From contig OW121741.1 in NCBI GenBank assembly GCA_933228675.1, positions 41,030,580 to 41,094,579 on the forward strand: 64,000 nucleotides of DNA, read 5' to 3'. Positions 1-11,662 of the stretch are shown here, one piece after another. Within the stretch, counting starts at the first letter, position 1. Every line of letters begins with the position of its first letter. The position numbers and the translations under genes are program-made. The stretch comes from Stomorhina lunata. Lineage: Eukaryota > Arthropoda > Insecta > Diptera > Rhiniidae. Below the pieces are notes generated by a model that was not told where the DNA came from, made no database searches, and worked only from the letters and a program-made list of their open reading frames with translations.

Positions 1-230
1 AAATATTCCACTTCTTGTTTAACATTTTTTGTGTAGGTTCAAAAATTGGTCCACCATTAATAAATTTTTGCAAAGTAGGAAACAATCTATCCCCAAGGAA
101 TTCTTTAAATCAAAAACTTTTATCTAATAATCTTCTGGCTCCAAAGCCCAAAAGTTTCAAAATCGAAAGGTGCATGTCAAGAGTTTGCAAATCGACATTG
201 AAGAATGAAAATCTTTTTTCTAAACATATA

Positions 231-476
231 TGTCACCTTCTCCGAGAAAAGGGACCTAGTGTATGAAAATAAAGTTTTGAGAAAAACTACATTTAATGTT
301 ATTTTAATTTTTATCGATTTTTCCCAAGTTCGTTTTGTATGTTTTTTGGCAAATAAATTTTTATCAGAAATCTAACTCATTTCATCTTATTCTAAACCCT
401 TTTAGGTACCAGAATCCACTGCTAACTCTAAACCCGTTTTTTGACAACTAGGTTCCTTTTCTCGGAAAAGGTCACA
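231..476. mobile_element. MITE with 31-bp terminal inverted repeats
   Basis: The left end (TGTCACCTTCTCCGAGAAAA...) matches the reverse complement of the right end at 28 of 31 positions. Both ends are bordered by TATA, a plausible 4-bp target duplication (or TA plus chance). The 246-bp body has no coding capacity. The superfamily is not assigned; a Tc1/mariner-like or other TA/TATA-targeting MITE is possible. Confidence 0.6.
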
Positions 477-484
477 TATAATGA

Positions 485-2496
485 TTGAAAAGTTTGGGCA
501 ATTTTGTGATCAACAATATCCGCAATTGAATAAATACCGTCACTTAAATTAAATATTGTTTTAATTTAACGAATATAAAATTCTCGAAAATCTGAAGTAT
601 AATTTTTTCCAGAATTAGAGATTGTGGTCAAAGATTCATGAGCAGCGATACCATTATATCATATTCTTTAATAAACATATATATTTTATTCTGAATGGTT
701 GACTTCCCATAAGCACTGGGATTTTAAAACATACATTTTTATGTAGTTAGAATAAAAAGTTTGCATTATTTATATGCACTATTTCGATTTCGAATGGGAC
801 GCACATAAATTTATTTTTTAAAATGCAAGTTTTGAAAACTGTTAGTACTCAAAAATGACAAAAATTGAAATTACACATGAATTACACATGCAGCCAATTA
901 CACATCGGTTACACATGAAAATAAAAATTACACATGATATGTGTAATTACACCTGAAGTGGCAACACTGCAATAGACAGAGGAATGATGTAGCATAGCAA
1001 AAATAATGCCGATAATAAAGTCTGAACGCACCATTAATGGTACGCGAGTAATCGAATCTGGGTCCTGGTTAACAGGGAAGTAAAAAAGAATGTCAAAAAC
1101 TCAAAAAGCATTTGGAGTGTTTTTGTGATAGATTCAGCCCATTAACCATCATATTTTTAGATGAATCCAGGGACCGATGGGTCTTGGATAGAACTTTTCT
1201 AAGTCTAGACAGCTCATTCAACATATCAAGAGTCTAACAATAGTCTTTTTAAATTCAATAGCAAATACCAGTATATAAACATGCCTTAAGTTTAAATTTT
1301 ATTTGAAAATGTATTGACAATTAATCCTCAAGCAAAAATATTTAACTGCAAGCTCCAGGAAACTTAATTGTTCACATAAAACCAAAGTTTAAAATCTGCA
1401 AATTCAAAAGATTTTACAATTGCAAACATTTTATTCTGTACAATACAAAAAGAAAGCAAAGTTGTCTAATTTTATTAAAAAGGAAACGTTTATCCTTTGG
1501 ATTCTTTTCAAAGAAGAATTTAGCTTGATAAAGCGTTTTTCGCACTGCAACAAAGTTAATTTTTCTTTTCATTTTAAATAATCGGAAATAAAGTTTACAA
1601 AAAAAACAAGAAAGGAAAAAGAAAATCTCCACTATTGAAACTTCAGATATTAAAACAGACATAGAGTCATTCTGATATAAAGAGTTTTATCTCTATCAAA
1701 GAAATAAAAGAATATTTTTAGCACACAATTTAAAACAATTTAACTTTGTGCAACTATTTTTCTTTTTTGTTTGCATATATTTTTTTTTTTCCTTACGAAG
1801 GAGTGCAATCCTTCGTTATTCTTTTGTTTTGGAGTCTCTTTTTTTTGCCCCATTCCATTCCATGTTCTGTTCTTTATACAATTTGTTGATGCTACTAACT
1901 TATAACAAAAAAATAAAGAAAATAAGAAAACAAATAAATATCCATAGAGTGTGTAACTATCTTTTATATTTGTGAACGTGTAAATTTTAATGTTTAAAAC
2001 AAATTACTTTGCCACAGAATGCAAACCAACTGCAATCATTTCCGACAACAGCCAACAAGAACTGTAACCATGCCACTCACTCCGTGCAACCAAAATATTT
2101 TATATGCAAAAAAGTGGAACATACATGACTAGACACTAGATTAAAGGAGTTAATTCTTTTTTTTTAATGCTTAAAGCTTTTACCAACTTAAGGGTAAAGA
2201 CTTTATAATATCTGTTTAGAACTTCAGAACATTTCGGAATGAAAAATTAATCCAAATACATTTTGTATGTATCAATTTTGAACATAAAAAGTGTCTAGCA
2301 GAGATGAGATGAAATAATTATTTGAAGGTTCCAGGTCGGCACTGTTAGGTGAAAACATTTCACTTAAGCTCTTTTTTTATAATTTTATTATTAAATTTTA
2401 GTAGTAAACACCAAAAAGTACTTTCAAGTTAATTTCTTTTGAGTTGTAGTCTCCTAAGCACGAAAGTATCCCCAATTTCAAACTTTTAGGAATGTT
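485..2496. other. Anonymous non-coding DNA
   Basis: AT-rich sequence with many stops in all frames. Short open frames around 1414-1662 (minus) and 1748-1975 (plus) are low-complexity F/K/L-rich and show no recognisable domain. I see only the ATTACACATG cluster listed separately. Confidence 0.6.
868..955. repeat. Cluster of ATTACACATG motifs
   Basis: Five or so near-copies of a 10-mer (ATTACACATG and variants such as GTTACACATG) occur in under 90 bp, ending in a small palindrome (ACATGATATGTGT). It could be a binding-site cluster or a decayed minisatellite; it is followed by GGCAACACTG, a word that resembles transposon ends in flies. Confidence 0.45.
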
Positions 2497-4119
2497 TTTA
2501 TACCCACCATCAAATAGAATGGGGGGTATATTGAGATTGTCATTCCGTTTGTAATTTCCTTAATATTGGCTCAAAAACCATATATATATATACGATATAT
2601 ATTCTGAATCTTTATGAAATTCTAAGACGATTGAGCGATGTCCGTCTGTCTGTTGAAATCACGATAACGCCCAAACGAAAGGAGCTAGCTTACTGAAACT
2701 TAGCAAAAATATTCTTCATCTTTGAAAAAATTTTGGTACTGAAATTGGGCAAAATCTGTTCACATTTGACCATAGCTCCCATATAACCTCGTCTAGGCTA
2801 ATCGCTTATTTGTTAATAAATGACAAATTATAGCAGCTATGATAATAAAATTTGGTATATAGATGTTCTACATTAGCTCTAGGCAGCGTGTAAAATTGCA
2901 TCAATCGGTTCACATTTAGCCATAGCTCCCATACAAACAACTTACGAAAACAGCCTAAATTTCACCTAAAATACACTTAAATGCCAATAAATCTAAAAGT
3001 ATAACAAATATAACCACTAAATTTGGCACAAGAAAGTCTTATTTCAATGCCAGCCAGTGTGCAAAATTTTGTCACAATCGGTCACCATTTGCCCATAGCT
3101 CCCATATAAAAAACTTATGGAAACACAAAAATACATGAAGAAAAGGTTGTTTATGTCCGTCTGTCCGTCAGATAAAAGCACGATAGCGCCTTAACGAAAA
3201 GAGTTAGAGGGACAAAATTTTACAAAAGTATTTTGGATATCTTTTAAAAGATGCGTGTTGAAAATGGACAAAATCGGTTTAAATTTAGTTAGAGCTCCCA
3301 TATAACCCCTCCCCGGGAAACACGTTAATGCTGATAAATTGAATACAATTGTAATAGCTATGACGATTAAATTTAAAATAGGGAAGTTTTATGCAATTTT
3401 TGATCAGTTTATTAAATTTTATAGGAATCAGTCCATATTTGACTTTAGCTTTCATATAAAAAACACTCACGGAAACCAAAAATTTTAGCAAACTCCAGTT
3501 AAAAGCTATTAAATTAAAAACTATGATAGCTATGGCCACTAAATTTTGCAAGGATGAGCTCTATATATATACCAGCCAGTGTGTAATTTTGTTAAAATCG
3601 GTCAACATTTGGCTATAATTCTTATATATATCATCCCCTTTTTATATCTACAATCAAAAATATTTGGAGATACATTCATGATATTAAGATTGCACCTATG
3701 AAATTAGATAGGCATCAATTATGGTCAGCCCAGACTTTATATATGATGAATGCATTAGGAACTCCTAACGAAATATATGGACCTGCCGTATTACTATTAA
3801 CGTGTTTAGCCTAACTACATATTAAGCACAACGAAAAGTATTTAACAACTTATTAATGTAAAACTATACCCGGTTATGAGACCGAATTTTGATCAAAGTA
3901 AATACTGGGGAAACCACTAAAATATTTTTAAATGTTAAACTATAGAGCTACGGCAACCGAATTTAGTCCAAAGGTTTTACCAACAATACCAATTAGCTTA
4001 GCGATTTTTTCAGTTTTGGTCCAGATTTTGAATTAGCTGCACCCTGTTTCTGAATTTAACACAACTTGATGGTGGGTATATAAGATTCGGCACAGTCGAA
4101 TATATCACTCTTACTTGTT
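2497..4119 (+). mobile_element. Repeat A copy 1 (mini-me/DINE-like, non-autonomous)
   Basis: It starts with TTTTTATACCCACCATCA and ends with its inverse TTGATGGTGGGTATA, then the hairpin TTCGGCACAGTCGAA and the terminal ACTTGTT. Two internal microsatellites of GTCY type (GTCCGTCTGTCTGT near 2640 and GTCCGTCTGTCCGTC near 3153) interrupt repeated phrases such as 'TAGCTCCCATATAA'. Subterminal inverted repeats, a hairpin near one end and GTCY tracts are features reported for dipteran mini-me and DINE-1/HINE (Helentron-derived) elements. That assignment is inference. There is no coding capacity. It is the most complete of the seven A copies. Confidence 0.75.
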
Positions 4120-4127
4120 TTATTTTG

Positions 4128-4470
4128 CATTTTTGAAAAAGCCTAATTAGTATACCGTATCTTGGAAAAGACTTGTCCCATTTTATTAAAACTACAGAGA
4201 TGGATTTAGAACAAAATTGCCCTTGTGTTATGCTAAAACAAGTTTTTTGAGTGATCAACGGTTTTGAAGTTATTTACATTGCAAGGTCAAGAATTTTTAA
4301 ATTTTGAGTTTTTGAAGAAGCATAGTTAGTATACCAAATCTCGAAAGAGACTTGTCCAATTTTTTTGAAAGTACATACATAGATTTAGAACAAAATTGCC
4401 TTTATGTCATGCTAACACAAGTTTTTTGTGTGATCTAAGGTTTTGTAGTTATATACATTGCAATGTCAAA
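4128..4470. repeat. Two-copy tandem repeat, about 180 bp per unit
   Basis: The phrase beginning AGTATACCGTATCT near 4149 recurs as AGTATACCAAATCT near 4329, with the following text (GACTTGTCC...TTTAGAACAAAATTGCC...) repeated at the same spacing. The copies are diverged. The tract sits between repeat A and the gypsy remnant. Confidence 0.65.
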
Positions 4471-4512
4471 TGTATATATATATTTTATTTTGTGCAAAAT
4501 AAGAAAAATTCT

Positions 4513-5400
4513 AGTTTGGATGTCAGTCTACCGTTTAATGTCTTCAAGTTTCAGTTTGAAACAGTCGCCGATAAAAGTTTATGGGACAACGACCAGAAAT
4601 CTCTACAACTTATTTTGACTCTAAAAGATAATACAGGACTTTGCCTTTGATATTGAACGTTTGGTGGAGCTTATTTACCCAGGCGAAAATCAGACTTTCC
4701 TAGACAAGTTCAAGATTGAAGCATTTGTGAATGGTATACGAGATTCGGATATTAAATTTGCGGTTTGTGATACTCGAAAATCGACATTTGCCGAAACTGT
4801 TCCATTCGCATTGGCCCAAAAAACAGCAAAAATCATAGCTAAGCCACAAATGTGCAGGTTGTGAGGTATCGACAAAGCAGTGCGGAGCAACTGATAGAGG
4901 CAATTAGTCGAGTATAGTGATGGGACAAGGGTAAATACCGAAATGGTAAATTGGGTATTTAAAGATAAATACCCAGGTATTTACCCAAGCACTTGGGTAT
5001 TTACCCAAAATGTGGGTATAAATCAGAATAAAAAAAATGTAAAAGAAGAAGCTGTTTTGGGCCCAAAAATTCCAGGCCTTACAATTGACAAAATCTGTCA
5101 TTGCATTTATGTTTAGCACCTGTGACATTGTGTGAATGAATTGCAATGCAGGAGGTACCTCAGATAAATTCGAAAATGTTCAAAATTCTGTTGCTCTACA
5201 TAACAACGAGTATCTGTTATTCAAATGAGTATTTACCCGAAATTAGATAAATACCCGAGTATGAAGGTGGGTATAAATAGGTAAATACCCAGCGTTAGGT
5301 AAAACCCATCTCTAGTCGAGTATTTGCTGAAAAACAGAACAAGCCGAAATCCAAATTTTACAACTACGGTAAAGAAGACCATTTCAAGCGAAATTAAAGA
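4513..5400 (+). pseudogene. Ty3/gypsy Gag remnant
   Basis: The translation shows a Gag-like capsid stretch (FETVADKSLWDNDQKSLQL) followed, after a frameshift/deletion, by the capsid segment VELIYPGENQTFLDKFKIEA and the downstream block with FVNGIRDSDIKFA and TFAETVPFALAQ. Near 5350 there is a degenerate zinc knuckle (FYNYGKEDHFKRN), in which expected Cys residues have become F/Y. The frame is broken by stops and by a hAT MITE inserted at 4915-5314; the coding text resumes in register directly after that insert. It is a dead copy of an LTR retrotransposon; LTRs were not found. Confidence 0.7.
4915..5314. mobile_element. hAT MITE with 8-bp target duplication
   Basis: The 400-bp element begins TAGTGATGGG and ends CCCATCTCTA (9 of 10 matching as inverted repeats). 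It is flanked by a perfect 8-bp duplication, GTCGAGTA, at 4907-4914 and 5315-5322, the size typical of hAT elements. The body is rich in subterminal copies of GGGTATTTACCC/GGTAAATACC in both orientations, as expected for transposase-binding repeats. It interrupts the gypsy Gag remnant and has no coding capacity. Confidence 0.88.
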
Positions 5401-5599
5401 GCACTGAGAAGACAATCGAGATCTGTTTCTTCACTCGAAGGCAGCCAACAGGTGGAGCCACAAACATTTCAAGAACAATCGATGAACTAAATCGATCTAG
5501 CGCTGCCGTGCATGAGTAAGCTCCCACAATTGGTGGCCCCACAGTCTTCGTATCAGTTCTGCAACAATCTTACAGCTTGGGGATGCATCAACTGGCAAA

Positions 5600-6600
5600 G
5601 GCATGTTTTTTTAGACCCGATTTGGTGTGTGGGAACCTTGAGTCCTTGAGCGGTATACAAAGTAATAATCGGTACAGATTTTTTTAATACGAACGGCATT
5701 AGTTTACACCTGGGGCACAAAATAATGATTTGGAGAAATGTAGAGAAACCCCCGAAGTTGGTTACAAGAGCAAGCCCAATGCTAGGAAACTGATAACTGT
5801 CGAGCATGGTCAACTGCCACCACAATTAAAAACGTTGATATAGGTCCGTATGGAGGGAGATTGTGAGGACAACAATTTGTGGGTGTTAGAATCGAAACTC
5901 GAGAATGTAAGAGTTCAGACTTATCCTATATATATATATATAATTATATATAATTCCCACATAACATTCCAATTAGAACCATGGGTACCTTTCTCAGACA
6001 ATGAGTTGCATCCGACTCTATGTTTAGACTCATTGAAAATGACCTACTGCGGCTTCGAACGGCAAATGCTTTAGTTAGAGAAGTTTTACAAAGCCTAATA
6101 TCCAATAACCATTGGCTAGCTGGGTTATGAGGTAAACCTCCGCTGTTTTTTAATTTAATTTCTTTCAAGTGGGTCTGGCCGGGATCGAACTTGGGACCTC
6201 TGGTATGCAAGGCGGATGACTAACCTGCTATACAACGGAGGTTCACAAGTTTGTGGCTCACAGATTGTGGTTGGAAGAACTCAAAAATGACATCGTAACG
6301 ACAAAAGCTCTAGTGAAGCTCTGCAATCACGGAATATCACCTATCAGAGTTCTAAACTTATACCGCCATGACAAAATTATTAAACTTAACTTGGAAATTG
6401 GTCAATGCACAGCCACTGAAGCGATAATCAACTGCGAGACAAAATCAAAGCCTGTTAAAATGTCCAGAAAAGAACAACAGCAAGTGACTGAGTATATACA
6501 GAAATGGGTAGAAGGATGGACACTGTCTTACCAAAATAAAGCCAAGCAATTTCAGAAGAAGCGTGCAGCTGTATTTGCATCCAAAATCAAAGCCAGGTAA
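5600..6600 (+). pseudogene. Ty3/gypsy protease-to-RT linker remnant
   Basis: Around 5655-5740 the translation reads VIIGTDFFNTNGISLHLGHK, resembling the end of a gypsy aspartic protease domain. After a SINE insertion (5927-6243) an open stretch at 6253-6600 holds NHGISPIRVLNLYRHDKIIK, like the segment linking protease and reverse transcriptase in gypsy Pol. The catalytic D-T/S-G triad was not found. Stops and frameshifts make it non-functional. Confidence 0.6.
5927..6243 (-). mobile_element. tRNA-derived SINE, copy 1
   Basis: Minus-strand copy. The head (right end) reads AACCTCCGTTGTATAGCAGG with an A-box-like TAGCAGGTTAG and a B-box-like AGTTCGATCCC, and the tail (left end) is (TA)n. It matches the copies at 11197, 23220 and 62821 over about 270 bp. 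It sits in the gypsy remnant; I could not see a clear target duplication. Confidence 0.8.
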
Positions 6601-6639
6601 GAACAGCAATAGTAAAACACGAAATTAATATGGGCGAGG

Positions 6640-7140
6640 CGAGACAAATTAAACAAGCGCCTAGAAAGAAGTATTCCTCTGGCGAAGCTAAACGAAGTTA
6701 ATGAATTGGTGAACGAAATGGTGCCATCAAAGATGGCAGTACCAGATTTTGTGTTGACTACCAGAAGCTAAATGATGTTACGAAAAAAGACAGCTACCCC
6801 TTGCTCTTGGCAAGAATCGATGACACTCTGAACACCTTAGATGGATCGAAATGGTTTTCTACGCCGGATCTTCATAACGATTACTGGCAGGTGGAGATCT
6901 CAGAGAAAGACAAATAGAAAACAGCGTTTTCAAAAAATGAATTTAAATGACAATGTATGTTTCGGAATGAAAATTCGTCAATAAAAATAGAACATGTGGG
7001 TTTATATAAAAGTGCCCAAAATATATTTACGACGAACTCGTCGTGCTCATCGAACATGGCGATAGGTTTATTTATATTTTATATGCAAGGGGACTACGGT
7101 TAAACTGTTTTAGGGAGGCTGTATTTTCCTTTCAGATGTA
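6640..7140 (+). pseudogene. Ty3/gypsy reverse-transcriptase remnant
   Basis: Frame-broken translation contains RFCVDYQKLNDVTKKDSYPL, then DGSKWFSTPDLHNDYWQVEI (the first catalytic Asp region), KTAFSK, and further on YDELVVLIEHGDRF, where the YxDD box is degenerate. These are ordered motifs of a Ty3/gypsy RT. Frameshifts occur near 6750 and stops near 6918 and 6950. RNase H and integrase parts were not seen downstream. Confidence 0.8.
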
Positions 7141-7861
7141 AAAAATTAGATATTATAAATATGTGTTCTTGTTAATATGATCATTCAACTTATAAATTTT
7201 AAACAATGTTTTTCGTTAAAAATGTGTTCAATGGACGAATGTACACAACAAATTTTTAATGACGAATTGCCATTGTTGGACGAAATAGTCATTCGCTCCA
7301 ACTTTGATATCAATCACCTAAACTAAATCGATGCGATTCTATGTATAATAAACTAAACTATATCGTCTTCACACATTTGGGAGTATAATAGCACTTCATT
7401 CCTTTAAACATCTGACCATTCACAGTTTAATGAATGACTTTGTTCGTAGATGTACTATTTATGTGTATTTTAGTGAACGTGTGAGTATGAACGAGTATGT
7501 ATGCGAATATTTAAGTATAAATGTTGTTGCATCATAAAGATTCATAGTGACTACCACTGCAATATGTAGGACCAACATAATTCATTGTTGCTCTATCTGC
7601 AACTACAACAAGAACTATTAAATAAAATCAGCTGAAAGGGGAAAAAAATCTAGAAACACTCTCTGGTAGATACTCGTAAAAGCTCAAAACTTTTCAGGAG
7701 AAAAGAAAGAAAGAAAACCCAACCATATACAAATGTTTTTATAGCGCAATTTATACACTCGCATTCACACATAAAAGAATTACGAGTTTTCTTTAACAGA
7801 AATAAAATTTTTGTCTGTCAGGATGTGTTTTACTGATTTTGGTCTGAAAAAAGTTAAAAAA
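7141..7861. other. Non-coding spacer
   Basis: AT-rich sequence between the gypsy remnant and repeat B copy 1. I see no conserved coding frame or repeat structure. Confidence 0.5.
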
Positions 7862-8664
7862 AACAAGTAAGAAAGCGCTATAGTCGGTCAAGTCCGACCA
7901 TGCGATACCCTTCACCACTAAGGTCAAAGGTGTTATTTTTCATGTATAAAGACAAATATTTACTAAATTTTGCCATCATACAAACATTTTCTCAAAAGTT
8001 ATACATTTAACCTGTTTCCGTCATTTGGACTTTAATGAGAGCTAGGGTCAAATGTGGACCGATTATCCCGAAATTTGGCAAATTGATTACAGTTGTTACA
8101 AAAATTATGTATGCAAAAAATAGACTCAAAATTTTCAATATCTTTAGATTTACGAGCGTTTTAGTGATTTTTTTTTTGTCTCATTTAGCGCGTTTTTAAA
8201 GAAGAGTTTGTATGGGAGCTATGGTCAAATGTGGACTGATTTCAACGAAATTTGGTACAGTGATTTAAGTTTACATAAGCAGTGTTTGTTTTAAATTTCA
8301 TGAAAAAAAATTGATATTTGTGGCCAATATGTCAATTCCGGGAAGTGGGACCTATGGGAGGTACCATAAATAATGGACCTATTTTGACCAATTTCAATAG
8401 CCATGGTCCCATTATCAAAGAAATGATCTGTACAAAATTTCATCAAATTATCTTTAGAATTGCGACCTGTAGTTTGATTACAAGGTTTTCATGGGGGTCC
8501 AGCCAGCCAGACGAACGGACGGACATCGCTAAATCGACTCAGAAAGTGATTCTAAGCCTATTGGTATACTAAAAGATGGGTCTAACACAAATATTTCTAT
8601 GCGTTACATACATCAGCACAAACTTATAATACCCTTTCCACCTATGGTGGTGAAGGGTATAAAT
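7862..8664 (-). mobile_element. Repeat B copy 1
   Basis: It starts AACAAGTAAGAAAGCGCTAT, then the hairpin AGTCGGTCAAGTCCGACCA and subterminal ATACCCTTCACCAC; it ends with the inverse GTGGTGAAGGGTATAAA. A short GGACGGACGGACA tract (GTCY on the other strand) is present near 8514. The layout is the same as in repeat A, with the same AACAAGTAAG terminus but a different body. Complete and non-coding. Confidence 0.75.
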
Positions 8665-9003
8665 ATACATACATATAAAAGTAAAGAATTGTGTACAACT
8701 AACGAGTAATGTACAATGTGCATCAGTATGTAAAAAATAAAACATACAAAAGTAACATCTAATGTTTGTTGGAATATTCATATTTCTTAGCTTTTTATTT
8801 GTACTTTACATTTATAATATTTAAAGTTGTAAAAAGGCAGTATTATAAGCATTTACACTTATTTACTAGGAAGTGTATTTGTTATGTTTACAGTGGCTAA
8901 CAAAAATGTAAGGTTTTTTTCCTGGTGTTTAAGAATTGACGAAATGCTAAGAGAAGTATGTTAGCTTTTTGTCACTATTTAAAGTATCTGTGTTCATACG
9001 AAA
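8665..9003. other. Non-coding spacer
   Basis: About 340 bp between repeats B and A, with no recognisable feature. Confidence 0.5.
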
Positions 9004-10791
9004 TTTTTATACCCACCATCAAAAAAAATGGGGGGTATATTGAGATTGTCATTCCGTTTGTACTTTCCTTAATATTGGCCCAAAAATCAAAAACGTTATA
9101 TATTCTGAATCCTTATGAAATTCTAAGACGATTGAGCTATGTCCGTCTGTCTGTCTGTCTGTTGAAATCACGATAACTTCTAAACGAAAGGAGCTAGCTA
9201 ACTGAAACTTAGCAAAACCATTCTTCATCTATGAGAAAATTTTGGTAATTTTTGGAAATTGGGCAAAATCGGTTAGCATTTGACCATAGCTCCCGCATAA
9301 CCTCGTCTAGGCTAATCGCTTATTTGCTAATAAATGACAAATTATAACAGTTATGGTGACAAAATTTGGTATCTAGTTTTACATAAGCACTAGGCAGTAT
9401 ATAAAATTTCATCGAAATCGGTTCACATTTAGCCATAGCTCCCATACAAAAAACTTACGAAAACAGCCTAAATTTTACCTAAAATACACTTAAATGGCAA
9501 TAAATCTAACAGTATAACAGATATAAAATTTGGCACAAGAAAGTCTTATATCAATGCCAGCCAGTGTGCAAAATTCGCAATCGGTCACCATTTGATATAA
9601 AAAACTTACGAAAACACAAAAATTCAAAAAGAAAAGGGGATTTATGTCCGTCTGTTCGTCAGATAAAATCGTGATAGCTCCTTAACTACAAGAGCTAGTA
9701 AGACTAAATTAAGCACAAGGAAATCTTATGTTAATGCCAGCCAGTGTGCAAAATTTTGTCACAATCGGTCACCATTTCACCATAGCTCCCATATAAAAAA
9801 CTTATGGAAACACAAAAATATATAAAGAAAAGGTTGTTTATGTCCGTCAGATAAAAGCACAATAGCGCCTTAACGAAAAGAGTTAGAGGGACAAAATTTC
9901 ACAAAAGTATTTTGGATATCTTGAAAAAGATGTGTATTAAAAATGGACAAAATCGGTTCAAATTAAGTTAGAGCTCCCATATAACCCCGCCCCGGGAAAC
10001 ACATTAACGCTGATAAATTGAATACAATTGTAATAGCTATGACAATTAAATTGAAAATAGGGAAGTTTTATGCAATTTTTGATCAGTTTATCAAATTTTA
10101 TAGGAATCAGTCCATATTTGACTTTAGCTTTCATATAAAAAACACTCACGGAAACCAAAAATTTTAGCAAAGGCCAGTTAAAAGCTATTAAATTAGAAAC
10201 TATGACAGCTATGGCCACTACATGCAAGATACATGCAAGAATAAGCCCTATATATATACCAGCTAGTGTGTAAAATTTTGTTACAATCGGTCAACATTTG
10301 GCTATAATTCTTATATATATAACATCCCCTTTTTATATCTACAATCAAAAAGATTTGGAGGTACATTCATTATATTAAGATTGCACCTATGAATTTAGAT
10401 ATTCATCAATGTTCAGCCCAGACTTTTTATATGATGAATGCATTAGGAACTCATAACGAAATATATGGACCTGCCGTATTACTATTAACGTGTTCAGCAT
10501 AACTACATATTAATCACAACGAAAGTTATTTAACAACTTATTAATGTAAAACTATACCCGGTTATGAGACCGAATTTTGATCAAAGTAGATACTGGGGAA
10601 ACCACTAAAATATTTTTAAATGTTGAGGGATAAAGCTACGGCAACCAAATTTAGTCCAAAGGTTTTACCAACAATACCAATTAGCTTAGCGATTTTTTCA
10701 GTTTTGGTCCAGATTTTGAATTAGCTGCACCCTATTTCTGAATTTAACACAACTTGATTCGGCACAGCCAAATATAACACTCTTACTTGTT
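9004..10791 (+). mobile_element. Repeat A copy 2
   Basis: Near full length. It begins TTTTTATACCCACCATCA and ends at ACTTGTT. The right-hand subterminal repeat is lost by a small deletion (ACAACTTGATTCGGCACAG joins directly). GTCCGTCTGTCTGTCTGT lies near 9140. It contains an extra internal duplication of the 'CACCATTT...AGCTCCCATATAAAAAACTTA' unit compared with copy 1. Confidence 0.75.
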
Positions 10792-11196
10792 TTTTAATTA
10801 AGTGATTAAAGGTTGTATAATAAAGGGGCGGTTAAATCTAGGGCTTATTATAGAAGTTACTTTTGAATTCGATAAAATTTTATTGAAAATTTTATTAAAA
10901 ATGCGATTTTCGTATTTAACCTAAAAATAGCGCCATCTCTTAACAGAATTAAAAAACAAATAAGTTGTAAAACAAACAATATTTTTATAATCCCAGAGAT
11001 TAGTTTTCTACAATAAAAAAGTTCTTTTTCGCAAAAAGCCGTTTTTGATATATTGCTACCTATAGTGATTCGTTCCATTCTTTCTTGGTCTATTATTTTC
11101 ATAACAAAACAAGTAAGAAAGTGATATAGTCGGTCAAGCCCGACCAGACGATACTCTTCAATACTAGGTCGAAGGTGTTATTTTTTCTGTATAAAG

Positions 11197-11496
11197 AACC
11201 GCCGTGGTATAGCAGGTTAGTCATCCGCCTAGCATACCAGAGGCCCAAGTTCGATCCCTGGCCAGACTCACTTGAAAAAATAAATTTTCAAAAAAGCGGC
11301 GGTTCACCTCATAACTCAGCTAGCCACTGGTTATTGAGTATTAGGCTATGTAAAACTTCTCTAACTAATGCATTTGCCGTTCGGAGCCGGCGTTAAAACG
11401 TAGGTCCCTTTCAATGAGTCTAAAAATAGAATCGGATGCAGCTCATTGTCTGAGAGAAGTACTCCTTGTTCCAATTGGAATGTTGTCGGGGAATTA

Positions 11497-11524
<28 letters not shown>
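11197..11524 (+). mobile_element. tRNA-derived SINE, copy 2
   Basis: The full head AACCGCCGTGGTATAGCAGG, a B-box-like AGTTCGATCCC at about 11249, a 3' body ending TTCCAATTGGAATGTTG, and a (TA)n tail. It is flanked by TATAAAG at 11190-11196 and 11525-11531, a probable target duplication that can be confirmed against uninterrupted repeat B copies (TGTATAAAGACAAATATT). Confidence 0.85.
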
Positions 11525-11528
<4 letters not shown>

Positions 11529-11662
11529 AAGACAAATATTTGCTAAATTTTGCCATCATACAAACATTTTCTCAAAACTTATATATTTAAGCTGTTGCCG
11601 TCATTTGGACTTATATGAGAGCTAGGGTCAAATGTGACCGATTATGTCGAAATTTGGCAAAT

